From Larimichthys crocea (Eukaryota > Chordata > Actinopteri > Sciaenidae), in assembly GCF_000972845.2 (NCBI RefSeq), contig NC_040015.1, positions 4,042,890 to 4,106,889 of the forward strand: a stretch of DNA of 64,000 bases. Reading direction: 5' to 3'. The notes beneath the pieces were generated by a model, which was not told the origin of the DNA, ran no database searches, and worked only from the letters and a program-made list of their open reading frames with translations. Below, one piece after another: positions 1 to 12,390 of this stretch. A program made the position numbers and the translations under genes. Each line of letters starts with the position of its first letter. Within the stretch, counting starts at the first letter, position 1.

Positions 1-3000
1 AAAGTTAATTTGGAGCAGAAACATAACATATTACCTTATTATCATCATCTTGGATTTGGTAAACTAGCAAATGGTAGCTTATTTTCACATACAGCAGTTA
101 TGGAGCAACATGTTGCATCACCTGATGAATGTTAAATTCAATATTTGCTTTCTTTGAGCTCTGGTTTTGGTCTCCACTAACTCTTCAGGGAAATATCTGT
201 CTCTTTAGCTGCTAATTGTTCACCAGCTAGTCTCTAACCGTGTCTGTCTGCTGTCTGGTGGCCAGTTTTTTTCCTGAAAATGATGCTATCAGAGCCATGA
301 GAGTGGACAAACAATGAGATGATAGTCACTTTAAAAATGTGCTATGACTGAAGAGAGCTGCAGACTATCTATTGCAGCCTCTTTACCATTTTTAAACAGT
401 AGAAATGTGTGAAAATATCAGCAAAGTGCTCGACAGACCCGACTGCATAGATTGAGGATTTATTGACATTTCGGTCAAGGAAACTTTCCTTAATTAGCAT
501 GCAGAAATTCTTTGACTTTATCAAAAGGAAGTGAGCATTTTAAATCCCTCCCTGTGGAACGAGCTTCCCACCATCAGCAGGAAATCACATAATCTTAGTA
601 TTCAAGCCCACGCTTCAGACTTTACTCAACTCAGTGTAAAAGTTTCCTCCTCTGCCACTTCATCAGATGTTCATTTGCTCCTTATTTGACTTCCCTGCAG
701 TCTTTTATTCATGTAGTCTTCCTGAGTGACCCGGGCTACTGCTCTCCTACACGATCACGTGTGTTTAGTTCTTTGTCCTCTGAAGCACTTCTGTCCTGTT
801 TCTTAGGGCTGTTTTGTTGAGACTTTCTGTCTTTTGTTAACATGGTGCATATGTTAATGATTTTCTAAAAAAGCAGCTGGTCTCCTTCCATTCACTCTCA
901 TTCAGGTCGATTCTTTGCCTTCATGTCGGTTTCATCTTTCTGCCACAGAGAGACGGTGAGAAACTCAAACTACAGTTTGATTCCACTTTTATTTTTTCAA
1001 ATGTGAATTTAAAAAGCCAAACGACCTCATACCTCTAAAATATTAACTGGTAGAAAAAGGTGACACATGTTAATCACTGCCAATCACAATATGTCTCAGG
1101 GCTCCAACTAATGATTACTTACAACCACACCAACTAATTTAGTTACTTACGCAATCTGATGATTATTTTCTTGATTAATCTTAATTTGTTGGTCTATACT
1201 GTCAGAAAATAGAAAAATGTCCATTTCAAGGTTCCAAAGGTCATAATGATCTTGATTTGTCCATCCAAAACACCAAATATTTATATTATATGAAATATAT
1301 ATATTTTGAAATATATATAATATCAAAAATAAAATTAGAAATATTCACAGTTGAGGAGCAGAAAATAGTGTTTCTATTTAAAAATGATGAAATGATAAAA
1401 TCCTTACATTCTATAAAAATGAATGGATATCAATCAGAAATAATTGGTTTAGTTTTCCTTCAACATAAAATCTGAAAACATATTTTGTGGGGGATTATGG
1501 CAGTGTAAGTTTTATCATGTTTGGTCCCAGCGGGATTCAAACCTCTAAAACGGTCAGTGAGACTCGAGCTTTAGGGGCACCACAGTTTACATTTTGGAGG
1601 TACGAGTGTTTCGTGTGACAGCAGCGATTAATCTGCGCTCACTGGGAGAGTCTTGGAGTCACTTGTGGAGGTCGGAGGTCAAATGGCTGTCAACAGTGAT
1701 GCCAGCGACCCGCAGCGGCAGACTTTTCGGCAGACCTCCGTCTCCTTGGCGACTGTTTACAGCAGCAGGGGAGTGGCTCCCGACGCCCAGTCAGGCCCCA
1801 CCGGGCGACACAGCGGCCACGTATAAATCACTCCCTGAGGAAAACAATGGGGCCATATGTAGCGCTCTCATAAAGGACGATCCGACACCTCGCTCACACG
1901 TTGCTGCTGCTGCTGCTGCTGACTACCTCCCAGTCTCACCGCACGCAGAGAGATACGAAACTCCGAAGGTCTTGTGCACGCAATTTGATATTTACGATCA
2001 GGGTTAAGATGTACTTTCTATGTATTTATATATAACATTCTCTCTCGCGCAGTCAAATAGCAAAACAAAGAAATGTATCTTTCAGGGCCACAAAGAACCT
2101 TTTAACCATCTTCCAATAGATATCAACTTGTTTCTAAGTATTCCTTAGAAATGAGAGTCTGTACTGTTTGTGTAGTGTTTGTGGTGCTGGTTGCTCACTT
2201 AGCCCATAAAAGAAGGCACTGTAATCCAGGATCTGAACGTTTCACTCAGCGCCTCATCAGGCCACAACAAGCCGAAAGGCTTTAAAGGCGCCCCGTGGAG
2301 TTTCCTTGTAAACAATTAAAACTCGTGTTTACAGTCTGTGTTCTCACCACAAAGACCAAACACAAGTGTCAAGCTTTTCTTTCCTTGTAGAACATTTGCA
2401 AAGCCAATTTTTTAAATATTTTAAATCCTATATTTTGATATCCATGTTTACTTGTAGTAGTCTTTCTCTCGACTGCTTCTGTTGGCAGGATGTGAAGTAT
2501 GCCGCTGCGTGTGCACAAAACTAATTAAATCACTGATCCACAGAGCTGCTAAGGGTCAGAAACTTCAAACTACATTTTTGAAAATACTCAAAACAAGTTC
2601 ATATGCAGTGGAAAAACACTGGTAGATTTGTCATTTCAAAAAGAGAATGAGACTTTGATCAGAAAGGAGTCTCTCTCAGTGTACTGGTTCTTCACTGTAG
2701 GCGGGGAGCTCATCTCATGTCCTGAACATCCTCCTCTCTGCTGCGTCACATCTCCTCCTGCATTTGTTTTAATCTGCTCTTAAAGGAGGCAGGAGGGATT
2801 TTCATTCTGACTCCTACTTGTCCTGATAACTACATCATGCACAAATATTTCACATGATTACTGCAGCTCAGACCTTTAACCCTCTGTAGAAGTATGGAAG
2901 AAGTACTAAGAGCAATTAATAAATGAAAATGATACTTCACTCGTGTTTTTCTGAACTTTACTTTTCTACTGGTCCTCCATTTGACTTCCTGCTGAGCTCC

Positions 3001-3999
3001 TTTAAAACAGGAAACTGCGACTCTTCTATCTTCGAGACAGAAAATCGCCAAGATAGGAATTAGTGCCGTGTTCAGACCAACATTAGCACCGCGTGATAAA
3101 ATGATGCCTCCTGATTCATTTCAATGAGACCTTCGTAGTTCTTATGTTTTGCTGAAACACAATATAAAACATGCTGTTAGCCAATCAGGTATGTAGACGC
3201 ACACATTCCTTTTAGATAAGTTTGTAACAAGACTGCCATAGCTGTCGTGTTAAACATACCATCCTGACCCAGGGCAGCAGGAATGTCAGCGTGATATCTT
3301 TGCAGCGCTGTTCAAATTCATCTTCAGCGAAAAAAACTTCGATTTTCAAATATCACTGCTACACAAACAACAAATGTGATATTTAGTGATAATTGGTCAG
3401 TTAATTATTCCGAAGTCATATTCTGATGCAACAGATGATATTTGAGATGACCCAGTAGGAAAAGCAATGGGATAAATGGTATCAGTTTCCAGTCCTGGTC
3501 TTGACTGGATCACTGTCACTGTCAGGGCTTACAGGAAACAGGCCTATTCCTTTTTTCACTTCAGTCTGCCTTTTCACCATCTATTTGAACAAGTAATACT
3601 ATATATTTCCAACAAACCCAGATCTGTCTGTCTGTCTGTTGTGTTTCCATGATTGAATTCTTCCAGTCTGGAAACCTCCATTTGCTCCTTTTTGTATAGT
3701 GGCTGCAGTTAATCCTGGTCCATTTTCTGGTGATGTGTGTGTATATGTTGGACTCTTCAACTTTATTTTGATGGATTTCCTCTTTGTACAGTGCTGACTG
3801 TAGATGTGAAATGTCTGCTCCAAGGAAGACTTTGTTGATTCTGACACCAAAACCTGACACTGGAGGAAAACTGAATTTAATTAATTCATTTTCTCCGTAT
3901 TTCTCACTTAGACTCCGCCACAGATGTCCCTTGTAACAGATTCTGTTGGTGAACTTAAGCTGGGGAAGAGACGCTCAGGTCAGGTCTGATATGGTGTTG
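1..3999. other. noncoding sequence, no gene recognised
   Basis: AT-rich sequence with two points of note. The first is an AT-rich patch near 1280-1480. The second is a GC-richer patch at 1590-2010 with a 137-codon plus-strand frame (1594-2007) and the TGC repeat. That frame has no recognisable domain, and I see no splice or start context to support it. If brf1 ends left of the window, this is intron; otherwise it is downstream flank. Confidence 0.5.
1902..1922. repeat. (TGC)n trinucleotide repeat
   Basis: About seven TGC units inside a GC-rich patch. In the plus frame it reads as a short Ala run. Confidence 0.9.
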
Positions 4000-4345
4000 G
4001 CAGTAATGCAGGGGTTGCACTGAGGGGTCAAACTGACGTGGCATGGCTGGGATCATAGTTTGAGATGGTGTAAGGGTTTCAGAAATCTGGAGAGAGTGTG
4101 GACTGGAGCCGCTGCTGCTTCACATAGAAAGGAGCCAGTTAAGGTGGTTTGGAAATCTGATCAGGATGCCTTTTGGGTGCCTCCCTTTGGAGGATTTCCA
4201 GGCATGTCAAATTGGTAGGACTCGTGGTAGAACCATACTTTGAACCATACTTTGAGATTATATCTCATCTGGCTTGGGAACACCTCAGGATGCCCAGGAG
4301 GAGCTGGAAAAGGCTGCTGGGGAGAGGGACATCTGAACTATCTTT
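4000..4345 (+). mobile_element. 3' fragment of a non-LTR retrotransposon (RTE/Rex-like)
   Basis: The sequence around 4100-4340 resembles the common fish LINE ORF2 end that encodes a stretch like SQLRWFGHL, then ISRLAWERLGMPQEELE and a Gly-Glu-Arg motif. Here it is degraded: the plus-strand frame keeps ISHLAWEHLRMPRRSW and a following GRG. A short tandem duplication (ccatactttga twice, near 4230-4254) has been added. No reverse transcriptase core is present. The family assignment is from memory of the repeat and approximate. Confidence 0.65.
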
Positions 4346-5588
4346 TTTCCCTGTTGTCACCATGATCCAGCCAATTAAACTCCTCTTAGAAACAGCTACA
4401 AATATACACCTGACTTGCCTTGCAAAAATTTCTCAGGTGAATTAAAAAAAAAGAAAAAAGAACAGTCATCATGACATCATGACATGAACTGAACCATTAT
4501 ATCAAGTTACATATACTGTTTATAGGAGATTTTAACCACATGTTGCCTCAGTCAACAGATGGAAAAGTACGAGATATGTTATCAATAACTGTTTTTCCAC
4601 GAGTGTTTAAGTGTTTCAGGCTGTATCTTTATCTCTGTTAAAAAAGGTCAGAGTTCTTCAGTTTGTCTTTGTTGGACTGTCGCTGCTCGTCTCTTCCTGC
4701 CTCCTTCACCTTTACAACGAGGTCACAGCTTTCACTTTTCCTCTGACACCACGTCTTTTTTCGGTCTGCACTCTCCACTCCTAAGTTTCTATAAAAAGCT
4801 CCTGGGCTCTCTTTTACCTCCTTCAAAGCTTGAATCAAGTCAGTTTTATTCACAACATTTTGAATGGATTGCAATTTTGAGTTTTTCTTTCCTTTAACCG
4901 TGAAATTTTTGAAATACTACTCTGCAAAAGTTACATTTAGTTGAGTTTTGAGTAACACTTTATATATTAAAATATAAAGAGGGTTAAAATAAAGTATATT
5001 TAAATGGCTGTAAGCAAATTAAATATGGCAGTGGTATATTAACATTGTAAACGATATGCACATGTGTCTAATATTTATGTATATATGCATTATCATCATG
5101 CGCTATCACAAAATGTTACGGCTATATTATGTTTGCACGTAAGAGTTACGATTGTTGACTAATGCATTAATAAACACTTTGAAATGATAAAAAGATCAAT
5201 GTCATTTGCATAAACGATTAATTAAGTGACTTTATATGATACTAAATCATGTAAAATGGAGGGAGGTTAAATAAAGTTATTTACAGTGACTGGGGATGTT
5301 TCTATATTCTGCTTGTGTTAACTTCTCGGTTACTTTTCTCCTGGAATGAAAAACAGAACTGCTTTGAATTTTGAAGATTGACAACCACCACTGTGATCAA
5401 TAACCATCTGTGATCAGTTTTATCTCCACGTATCAGGCGCAGAACTCAGCGTGTTGTTTTTTGGTAGAACATAAAAACATGACGGATTAAAGCTGCCCGA
5501 TGATATATTTAATCTCGAAAATATATTTACTGAACTACATACAGAAGACAAACACCACGATCATTTACAGATGAGCTGTTGAGCTTGT
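4346..5588. other. noncoding sequence, no gene recognised
   Basis: AT-rich intron or flank between a LINE fragment and a Tc1 remnant. Only short incidental frames are visible. Confidence 0.5.
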
Positions 5589-6156
5589 ATACACTACTCA
5601 CAAAAAGTTCAGGATATCTGACTTTCACCTAAAATGCACTCTAACCTTTACAGGTGAACTTCATTTCTCATCAGACGGGCTTCTCTAACCTTCTGAATGC
5701 ACATGTCCAACTGTTCAATGCTTCAATGCTTATTGCATAACACGCTGTTCCCTAACAAGGTAATTAAAAATCACAACAAGTGTGTGATCCATGAATGTTC
5801 CACTAAATGTTCTGCTTCAATGACAGTTTGTATTTAAACAGTCCTCTTCAACATGCTGCTCACATTTTGACATCATGACACCAAGACAACGACAGACTTG
5901 AGTGTCACGAGTGTCATCAACAGGTTGCAATAAGTCGACTTGTGAACAGCGTGAGATGTCTAGTCGAGCTGTAATCGATGCTCAAGGTCACATGACAAAT
6001 TAGTGAGACCTTACATTTTTTTGTTGTGGTACACACACTACTGTTGTATTTTTTGTTTCAATAAATAGTTTGAGATGAAGAAATTACCATTGCATGCTTC
6101 TAATTAAATGTCCTACTTTCATGATATAATATCACTGTAGCATGAACTTTTTAAAT
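5589..6156 (+). mobile_element. Tc1/mariner-type remnant, internally deleted
   Basis: It opens with acactactcacaaaaagtt and continues with the leader typical of a widespread teleost Tc1-like element (cctaaaatgcactctaacct, then catgtccaactgttcaatgc). It then jumps to that family's 3' part (tcgagctgtaatcgatgctc at 5963, ttgtttcaataaatagtttg near 6055) and ends near tgaactttttaaa. Almost all of the transposase gene is absent. I infer an ancient internal deletion. Confidence 0.7.
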
Positions 6157-8828
6157 CTTCCATAAGTTTCACCCCAAAGTCAAGTAGAGGATGTTGAAAA
6201 TTCACGCGCAGTGACTGTAAATGACCATTCCAGTATGTAGTTGTTTCTTTCTTGTTGAAGTCTTTGCATTTCAACCACCAAGTCCAAGTAGAAACAAACT
6301 GGTTTCAAGTCCAAATGAAGAGCTGGACATTGCTGACATTTATTCTCATCGGTGGATGACCTTGGATGTTTCAGTAGTAAAAGTAGAAATACTCTTTTAC
6401 AAGCAGAAATCATGTGTCCAAATTGCGTACAAAAGTACTGGTACCAAAATGCACTAAAAGTATAAAGTACTCAATATTCAGAAGAGCACATTTCAGAATA
6501 ATATGCTTTTTTCCTACATTAATGTTGTAGCTGGTGAAGGTGGAGCTATTTTTAACCACTTCATCTGCTCAGTATTTCCCCCTGAGGATCAATATAGTTT
6601 TATGTTCATCTAGAATAGTAAATCATCATTTGTATTTCTGTTATTAATCTGAACATGTAAAGTAACTTAAGATTTCACATACATGTGGTGGAGTACAGAG
6701 TCATATTTGTCTCTGAACTGTAGTGTAGTACAAAGTGTATTTTATTCACTGGGATGTTATATCAGCAGCAGGATGTCGACATTAGATGTGTGTTAGTGAG
6801 AAACAGCAGATAACAGAGTCGTCTTCAGAGACAACAATCTTTACCAGCAGCCAAGTCGGAGGAGAATACGCGAGCAGCCTGAGCTGACCAATCACAGTTC
6901 ATGCAGACATATCTTTGTAGCCACTGCAGCTTCGACGTGGAATTACATTTTTTAAGAGCTGCACGCAGGATATGGCGTAGTCTTTCACTTTAACACAGAA
7001 CTGTAAATCCACCTCAAGTGCAAATGAAAGTGCATTAAATTGAATCGAGATAGGAGTGAAATAAAAAGTGTAAGTTGAGACCTTCTTTGTGCCCTCCCTC
7101 CTAACCCCTTCACGTGCTGATCATGATCAGTGTTTCCCGAAAAGTGACAACCCCTTAAATTTCTTCGTTTGTCCAAGAGATTCAATTTAGTGTCACAGAG
7201 GATGGAAAACCCCCCAGAAAATATTCACATCTGAGGAGGTGAAATCGGAGAATTGGGACATTTTTTGACTCAATGACTCATCGGTTATTAAAATAGTTAA
7301 CTCGCTCATAAAATCGACAAATCGTTGGAGCTCTGCTGCTTACAGAACATTTTCAGCCTCTTTAATCTACAACATGTTAGAGATCACACAAGCAATTCTT
7401 CTCTATCCACGATCACAATCTTTCATCTCTCCCACTCATCCATTCGATGTACTTCGCGATAACTAAATTTACTAAAGCGCATGCATTCACTTCATCTCGC
7501 CTTCGCCTATCTTGCCCTTGCTCGCTTCTGCAACACTTCACGGCTCACGACTGTCTGCTGGCCGACCGTCCTGCCTACCACACTTTCTCCTCCTCCTCTA
7601 CACGGAGGTCAAACTAGGACAGATATATCTGCTCCTTCACCCTCCTGCTTATTCCCAGCTATAACCTGCACTTTTCTACCAACAATCAGCATACTCAGAG
7701 AACAAACTTAATGTCCATCTTCCTTCTATTTATCTCCCTCCCGTCCGTCCGTCCGTCTGTCTCACTTTCTATCCCTTTCTCTCGCTTTCTCCCTCACGTC
7801 TGTCTCACCCTCCTTCACTCATCCACTCCGCCGCGACTCTCTCTGTTCGGCTATCAGTCTCTGCTGGGCTTAGCGGCTCGTTCCTAATCAGCTTACTGCC
7901 AATGAGACTAAGCCTGAGCTGAAAAGGCGATTGAGGGAGACCGTTTAGCCACTGGCTGACAACTGGCAATAGCCGGGAGGGGGGGGAAGGGGAATAAAAT
8001 CTAAAAATGAAACTAATATATCATCTTGGGTTTTAAGTGGACTGGAGACCAACTTGAAAGTGAAGATAAAGAAGGACAAAAGGGGAAGTATCTGAACGTA
8101 TTTCAGTGTTAAAGCGTCCCTTCTTGTGGCTCGAGGGGGAAAGTCTTGAGCCGCTAAGCTGAGTGAGGCCATGAACTACCATACCATAATAGCATCGACT
8201 CTTTAAGTGTCAACATTTTCAGTTGCTGGCTGGGCTGTTTTCTTTATTTTTCCATGGCAAAGCCGTGGATAAAAACTGGGATGTTTTCCAAATGGCCCAG
8301 TTTTAGAGTTCCCCTCGAAATTCCAGCCCTGGCTGTCCCATTAGTTACAGTGCGAGGCGCTCTGCAGAACAAAGGTTTGGCCGTTGAAAGCTGTTTGGAG
8401 GGAAAGCTGCTGTCGCTGCTGCGAGCAGAGCCGGATGTCCAGAATCAAAGAGATGCTCTCATTTCTCAGTGCTTCGTGAGAAATGGGCCCGTCTGATGAG
8501 GATGGCGGGTAGGAGGGATTAAATATGTGAACATCTCTCTGGATGAGAGTGGAGGCTAAAAGGCCTGAATGTGAATGAAACGTGCTTCATTTAACACGCG
8601 ACCAGCAGTGGAACAGGCCTGAGAGCCTCTGGCGAGTACCGGCATGTATGGGCTAGCACGCTATGGCATCACTGGCCAGATTGAAAGTATCCAGATGACT
8701 GTGGAGTAGAGCTCATGCTCAGTTACAACAGAAAATATTGCATCACTGCTGTTAAGTAACAGATTTATAATTCTTCATGTTTAGTTTCCTCTTTGCACAA
8801 CTCTACTATAACACAGACTGTCTGTCTG
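6157..8828. other. noncoding sequence, possible conserved element near 7860-7960
   Basis: No coding exon recognised. A pyrimidine-rich stretch with CCGT repeats (7738-7758) precedes a segment at about 7855-7965 of balanced, complex sequence (aatcagcttactgccaatga, cctgagctgaaaagg) that looks like conserved noncoding DNA. The 8230-8500 segment has a similar character and an 80-codon frame without recognisable domains. Confidence 0.4.
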
Positions 8829-9190
8829 TTAGCCGGGCTGCCTGGACTGTGAGCTCAAAGCACGGGGGAGTGTTAGTGTTTGTACTACAGCAATTTTGGA
8901 CCACAAGAAAAAGAGGAGGTTTTCAGGCCCGAGGCGCTGACGGGGAGCGGAGCCGGTGTCGTGCCAGAACCGGAGCTGGTCGAGCAGGCAATGTTCCCTG
9001 GCTCAGCAGCCTCTATGGACATAATGGCAGAGGAGAAGAGACTGAAGAGGACGTTGCTGTTGGACTAGTCAGTGATATCAGCTGCTGCTATGTCTTGTGT
9101 TGGTGACCTTGCTTGATGTTTGGCTGTTTGCAAAGTTGTCGACTCGCTAGTTTTGATCATAAGTAATGTGACCAGAACAAATGTACTTGT
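8829..9190 (+). repeat. dispersed repeat family A, copy 1
   Basis: A multi-copy repeat recognised by agccgggctgcctgg, gacggggagcggagccg, ggtgtcgtgccagaac, cctctatggacataatggca and gagactgaagaggacg, ending in ttttgatcataagtaatgtg. Other copies lie at about 21.6, 34.0 and 41.6 kb, with an inverted one at 32.4 kb. Short open frames in it recur in other copies but are broken differently, so I do not call a gene. Confidence 0.7.
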
Positions 9191-9597
9191 TCTGACTTAA
9201 ACACTCCGCTCCTGAAATGCTCCTGGAGGGGGTTTGAAGTCGCGTAGAGGACGGACTATAACAGTGTTGCAGTCCGCAACGTGACAGAGACATTCCCGGT
9301 GGGCTTTCGGGGTCACTCGGGTCCTTGTGAAACCTTTCCAAAACACACATAAATAGTCACACGCAGCATTTAAAAACAAGTTGCTGGAACTTTAATTCCT
9401 GAAAAGCTTGCATACTGCAGGAAAAAAAAGCTTTTAAGCTCATCAGCAGTATGTGGCACATCACGTGGCTGCTGGAGAGTCCCAGTGAGGGGTGGAGGGT
9501 TGGGCCTGACAGCACCCATGACCCGTTCTCTATGTCTGTTTGTCTGTCTGCTAACCTCCACCACCATCCAACGGCTCATTGCTTACGGTTTTGCAAA

Positions 9598-9617
9598 GGG
9601 GGGGGGGGGGGGGGGGG
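9598..9617. repeat. homopolymer G run, 20 bases
   Basis: Twenty consecutive G residues. It could form G-quadruplex structures, and its length is prone to sequencing error. Confidence 0.95.
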
Positions 9618-10429
9618 CACTGGAGCATCAGAGCCTAACAGGGAGGGGCTGCAAACCACAGACAAATTATACACCCTCCCCTAACACAGCTGGTCACATA
9701 ACAAGGAAAAACATCCTCTTCGATCGAGTGTGCCGGGCAGGAAAATATGATACAAACTCCATTCTAACCCCCCCCCCTTTCCCCTTCACTGCGGGCGAAA
9801 ATTTAACTGGAGCTGCTCTCACTCAGCCAGTTTTTCCTGTTTCTGGAAAGTTTTTTAAACACTCGGATGACTTTTTGACTTTCTCATGACACCTGCTCTG
9901 ACAGGCTGAAAAACCAAAATGGGAAGTATTTCCTTTTCTGCCCCCCTCTCCCGTCCTCTGGCACCGCCTCGAGAGAAGTGGCGGCAGCAGCAACATCTGG
10001 CTACAAAACTGCTGAGTTCTCCAGTTTTTCTCGAGCGCCAGCTAAGTCTGTGGGTCCGATTTACATATCTGGAAAACCAACACAAACCAAAAGTGGTTGC
10101 CGTGACTCCCTTCCCTCTGAGGGAAAAAAAAAATGCAAGGAGGAATTCTCTTTTTCTTTCTTTTCTTTCTCCAAAAAAAAGAAAAAGAAAAAAGCACTGG
10201 AATGAGACAAGTTCTCTAAAAAGAGAAGAAAAGCTCTGAATGAGAAAAAAACAGATGAAGGAGCAAAGAAGCGCAAAAAAAGCGAGCGAGAGGAGGAAAA
10301 AATATCACTGGAGGGCAATTATCTGGGCTATTTCTGGAAGACTGCTTTCCCATCCTCCAGTGGGGATGGAGGGAACAGGGAGGGTCTGTTTGGCAGCTGG
10401 CTGGAGAAGGTGGAGAGACGGGGGGGGGT

Positions 10430-10820
10430 GAAAAAAGAAAGAAGCAGAAGTGAATGAGTGCATGGGACGTCTGAACCTAAAGACTGCCCAATACAGTGAG
10501 TACAGCGGGGCTCTGTCCTAAAGGGCAGAGTTAGCAGGAATACAGAGTGAAAAAAGGAGTGGGAGGAAAGGAGGGAGGGATGAAGGTGAAATGGGGTGAC
10601 ATAAAGAGACAAAGACAAGATAACAGAGGGACAGATGCCAAGAGAAAAGAGAGGAGTGTCGCAGGCCAAAAAGGGAAATTGACAAATGGATGACGCAGGG
10701 GGACAAAGGACAAACACAAATGTCTTTATCTGTTGCTTTACAATGAGATACAGATGATCCGATACCCCGGGCTCAAAAAGAAAATAAATGGAAGGAAAAA
10801 AAAGGTGGCACAAACGCATG
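10430..10820. repeat. polypurine tract
   Basis: A purine-rich plus strand with only short pyrimidine interruptions. It explains the 163-codon minus-strand frame there, which has no recognisable domain. Confidence 0.7.
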
Positions 10821-12079
10821 CATTAGCAGATAACCTGAATACCTAGCCCGACATCGCCTCTCAGTTCATTTTCAATTTCCAAGAGCTCTTATCAACCGAC
10901 GCAGGCACCAAAATGCCAGTTGGATAAACCCACAACCATTCAGAGTGACGAAACACGTGATGCAGCACAGTTGTAGCTGTCAGATATATAGCAAACATCT
11001 TACTGATGAACAAAAGTGCAGTTGTTCCTTTTTGCTTTAGAGAAAATAGAGCGTCAGCAGCGGCCATCTTGGTTGTGTACAGTCATGGTATCAAAGCCGC
11101 CCACACATTAGATCGATGTGATTGGCCTGACTCGGCCCAGGTTGGGTGGAAGTCTGTCTGAACTGTAGTAGGGACCAGATGCATCTGCCAGAGCAAATAA
11201 AACATGAGCTGACAGATTTGTCTGGTTCCCAGGCTTCTGAAGGGCCCCAAGAGATCACAACGTGAATCTGAGAGCTCAGCAAGTGATTCTGAAAAATAGC
11301 AAAGATCAAGAAGAAATGATTCTGCTACGACAATCTCTGCTTCTTCTTGTCAAACACTTGACTGGACCTCCTCAAGCCTTTAAAGACTAGAAAAGTCAGT
11401 CCATGGTTGAACTGCTGAATTAACAATATCTTAGCACATTAACGAAGCGTTTTAGCGTCTTTCTGATTGTTGTCTTGGTTTTAAGGCCCAAAACTTTACG
11501 GTTTGGTTCACTGCTCTCATAACGTCGCTTCAAGCCAAAACAGGAAGCTATTTTAAGCAAATGAGCTCGGATAAAATCAGAAACAACGTCCAGCCCAGTG
11601 AAGCTCAATTACCCAAAAGAAGCCAAACGTCCGTCAGGATTTCTTTCCCCATTTATTTTGTAGATTACATGAACCCAAAGCCTCTCTGACCTTTACAAAA
11701 CAATAACAAGTCAAGTAAGATGTCAGCCGGCCCAACAAGCTGTTATGCCACAACTTTCTCCCTTGGTGCTCTCTGTATACTCTAAGTGGTCCCATCAAAC
11801 TCGCTGTCTTCACACCAATTCTGCTGCTCATTTTCAAGTCCTGCGATCAAACTTGTCTGAGCTAAGTGAAGCAAATTTACACCATGTTCTGTAAAGTGCA
11901 AACACTTCAGTGGAGAGATCAAGAGAAAAAAGATGAAAGACACAAAACGGCGAGGAAAGAAAAAAAAACACACAGAAAGAGGACAAGAAAGGCAAAGAAC
12001 TCGTTAGCGAGTTAGAAAAGCCCAAAGCGAGAGAAGACCTGATGGTGCAGAGTGATACAACAGGCCTGTAGCTGCTGCT

Positions 12080-12390
12080 GAAGGCTTTTAACTGGGAGAC
12101 GCGGGGAGGACTTGAAAAGTAGGCGAGAGAATAGAGGACAGGCGGAGGAGAGAGAAGGAGGTCGGGAGAAAAGGGAAAAAAAAAACGGAGATAAAAAGTG
12201 GGATGAGGAGACAAAGTTGGAGGTGAGAGAGAAAGAAGATGGGGAATAAAGTGAGGGGAAATGGAGGGGAAACAACAAGAAAGCAATGAAAGAGGCTGAA
12301 AGGAGAAGGTGAAGGAAAGCCGCAGAGAGGTTAATGGAGAGAGTGAGGCGAGCAAGGCGGAGAAAACAGGACTGTTTTTAGATGTAGGAG
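12080..12390. repeat. polypurine tract
   Basis: A G/A-rich stretch on the plus strand (for example gaggagagagaaggaggtcg). The 186-codon minus-strand frame over it is Ser/Leu/Phe/Pro low complexity and not a protein gene. Confidence 0.75.

Noticed and set aside
10328..10819. 163-codon minus-strand open frame
   Set aside because: Composition-driven; it lies opposite a purine-rich tract and has no domain or splice context.
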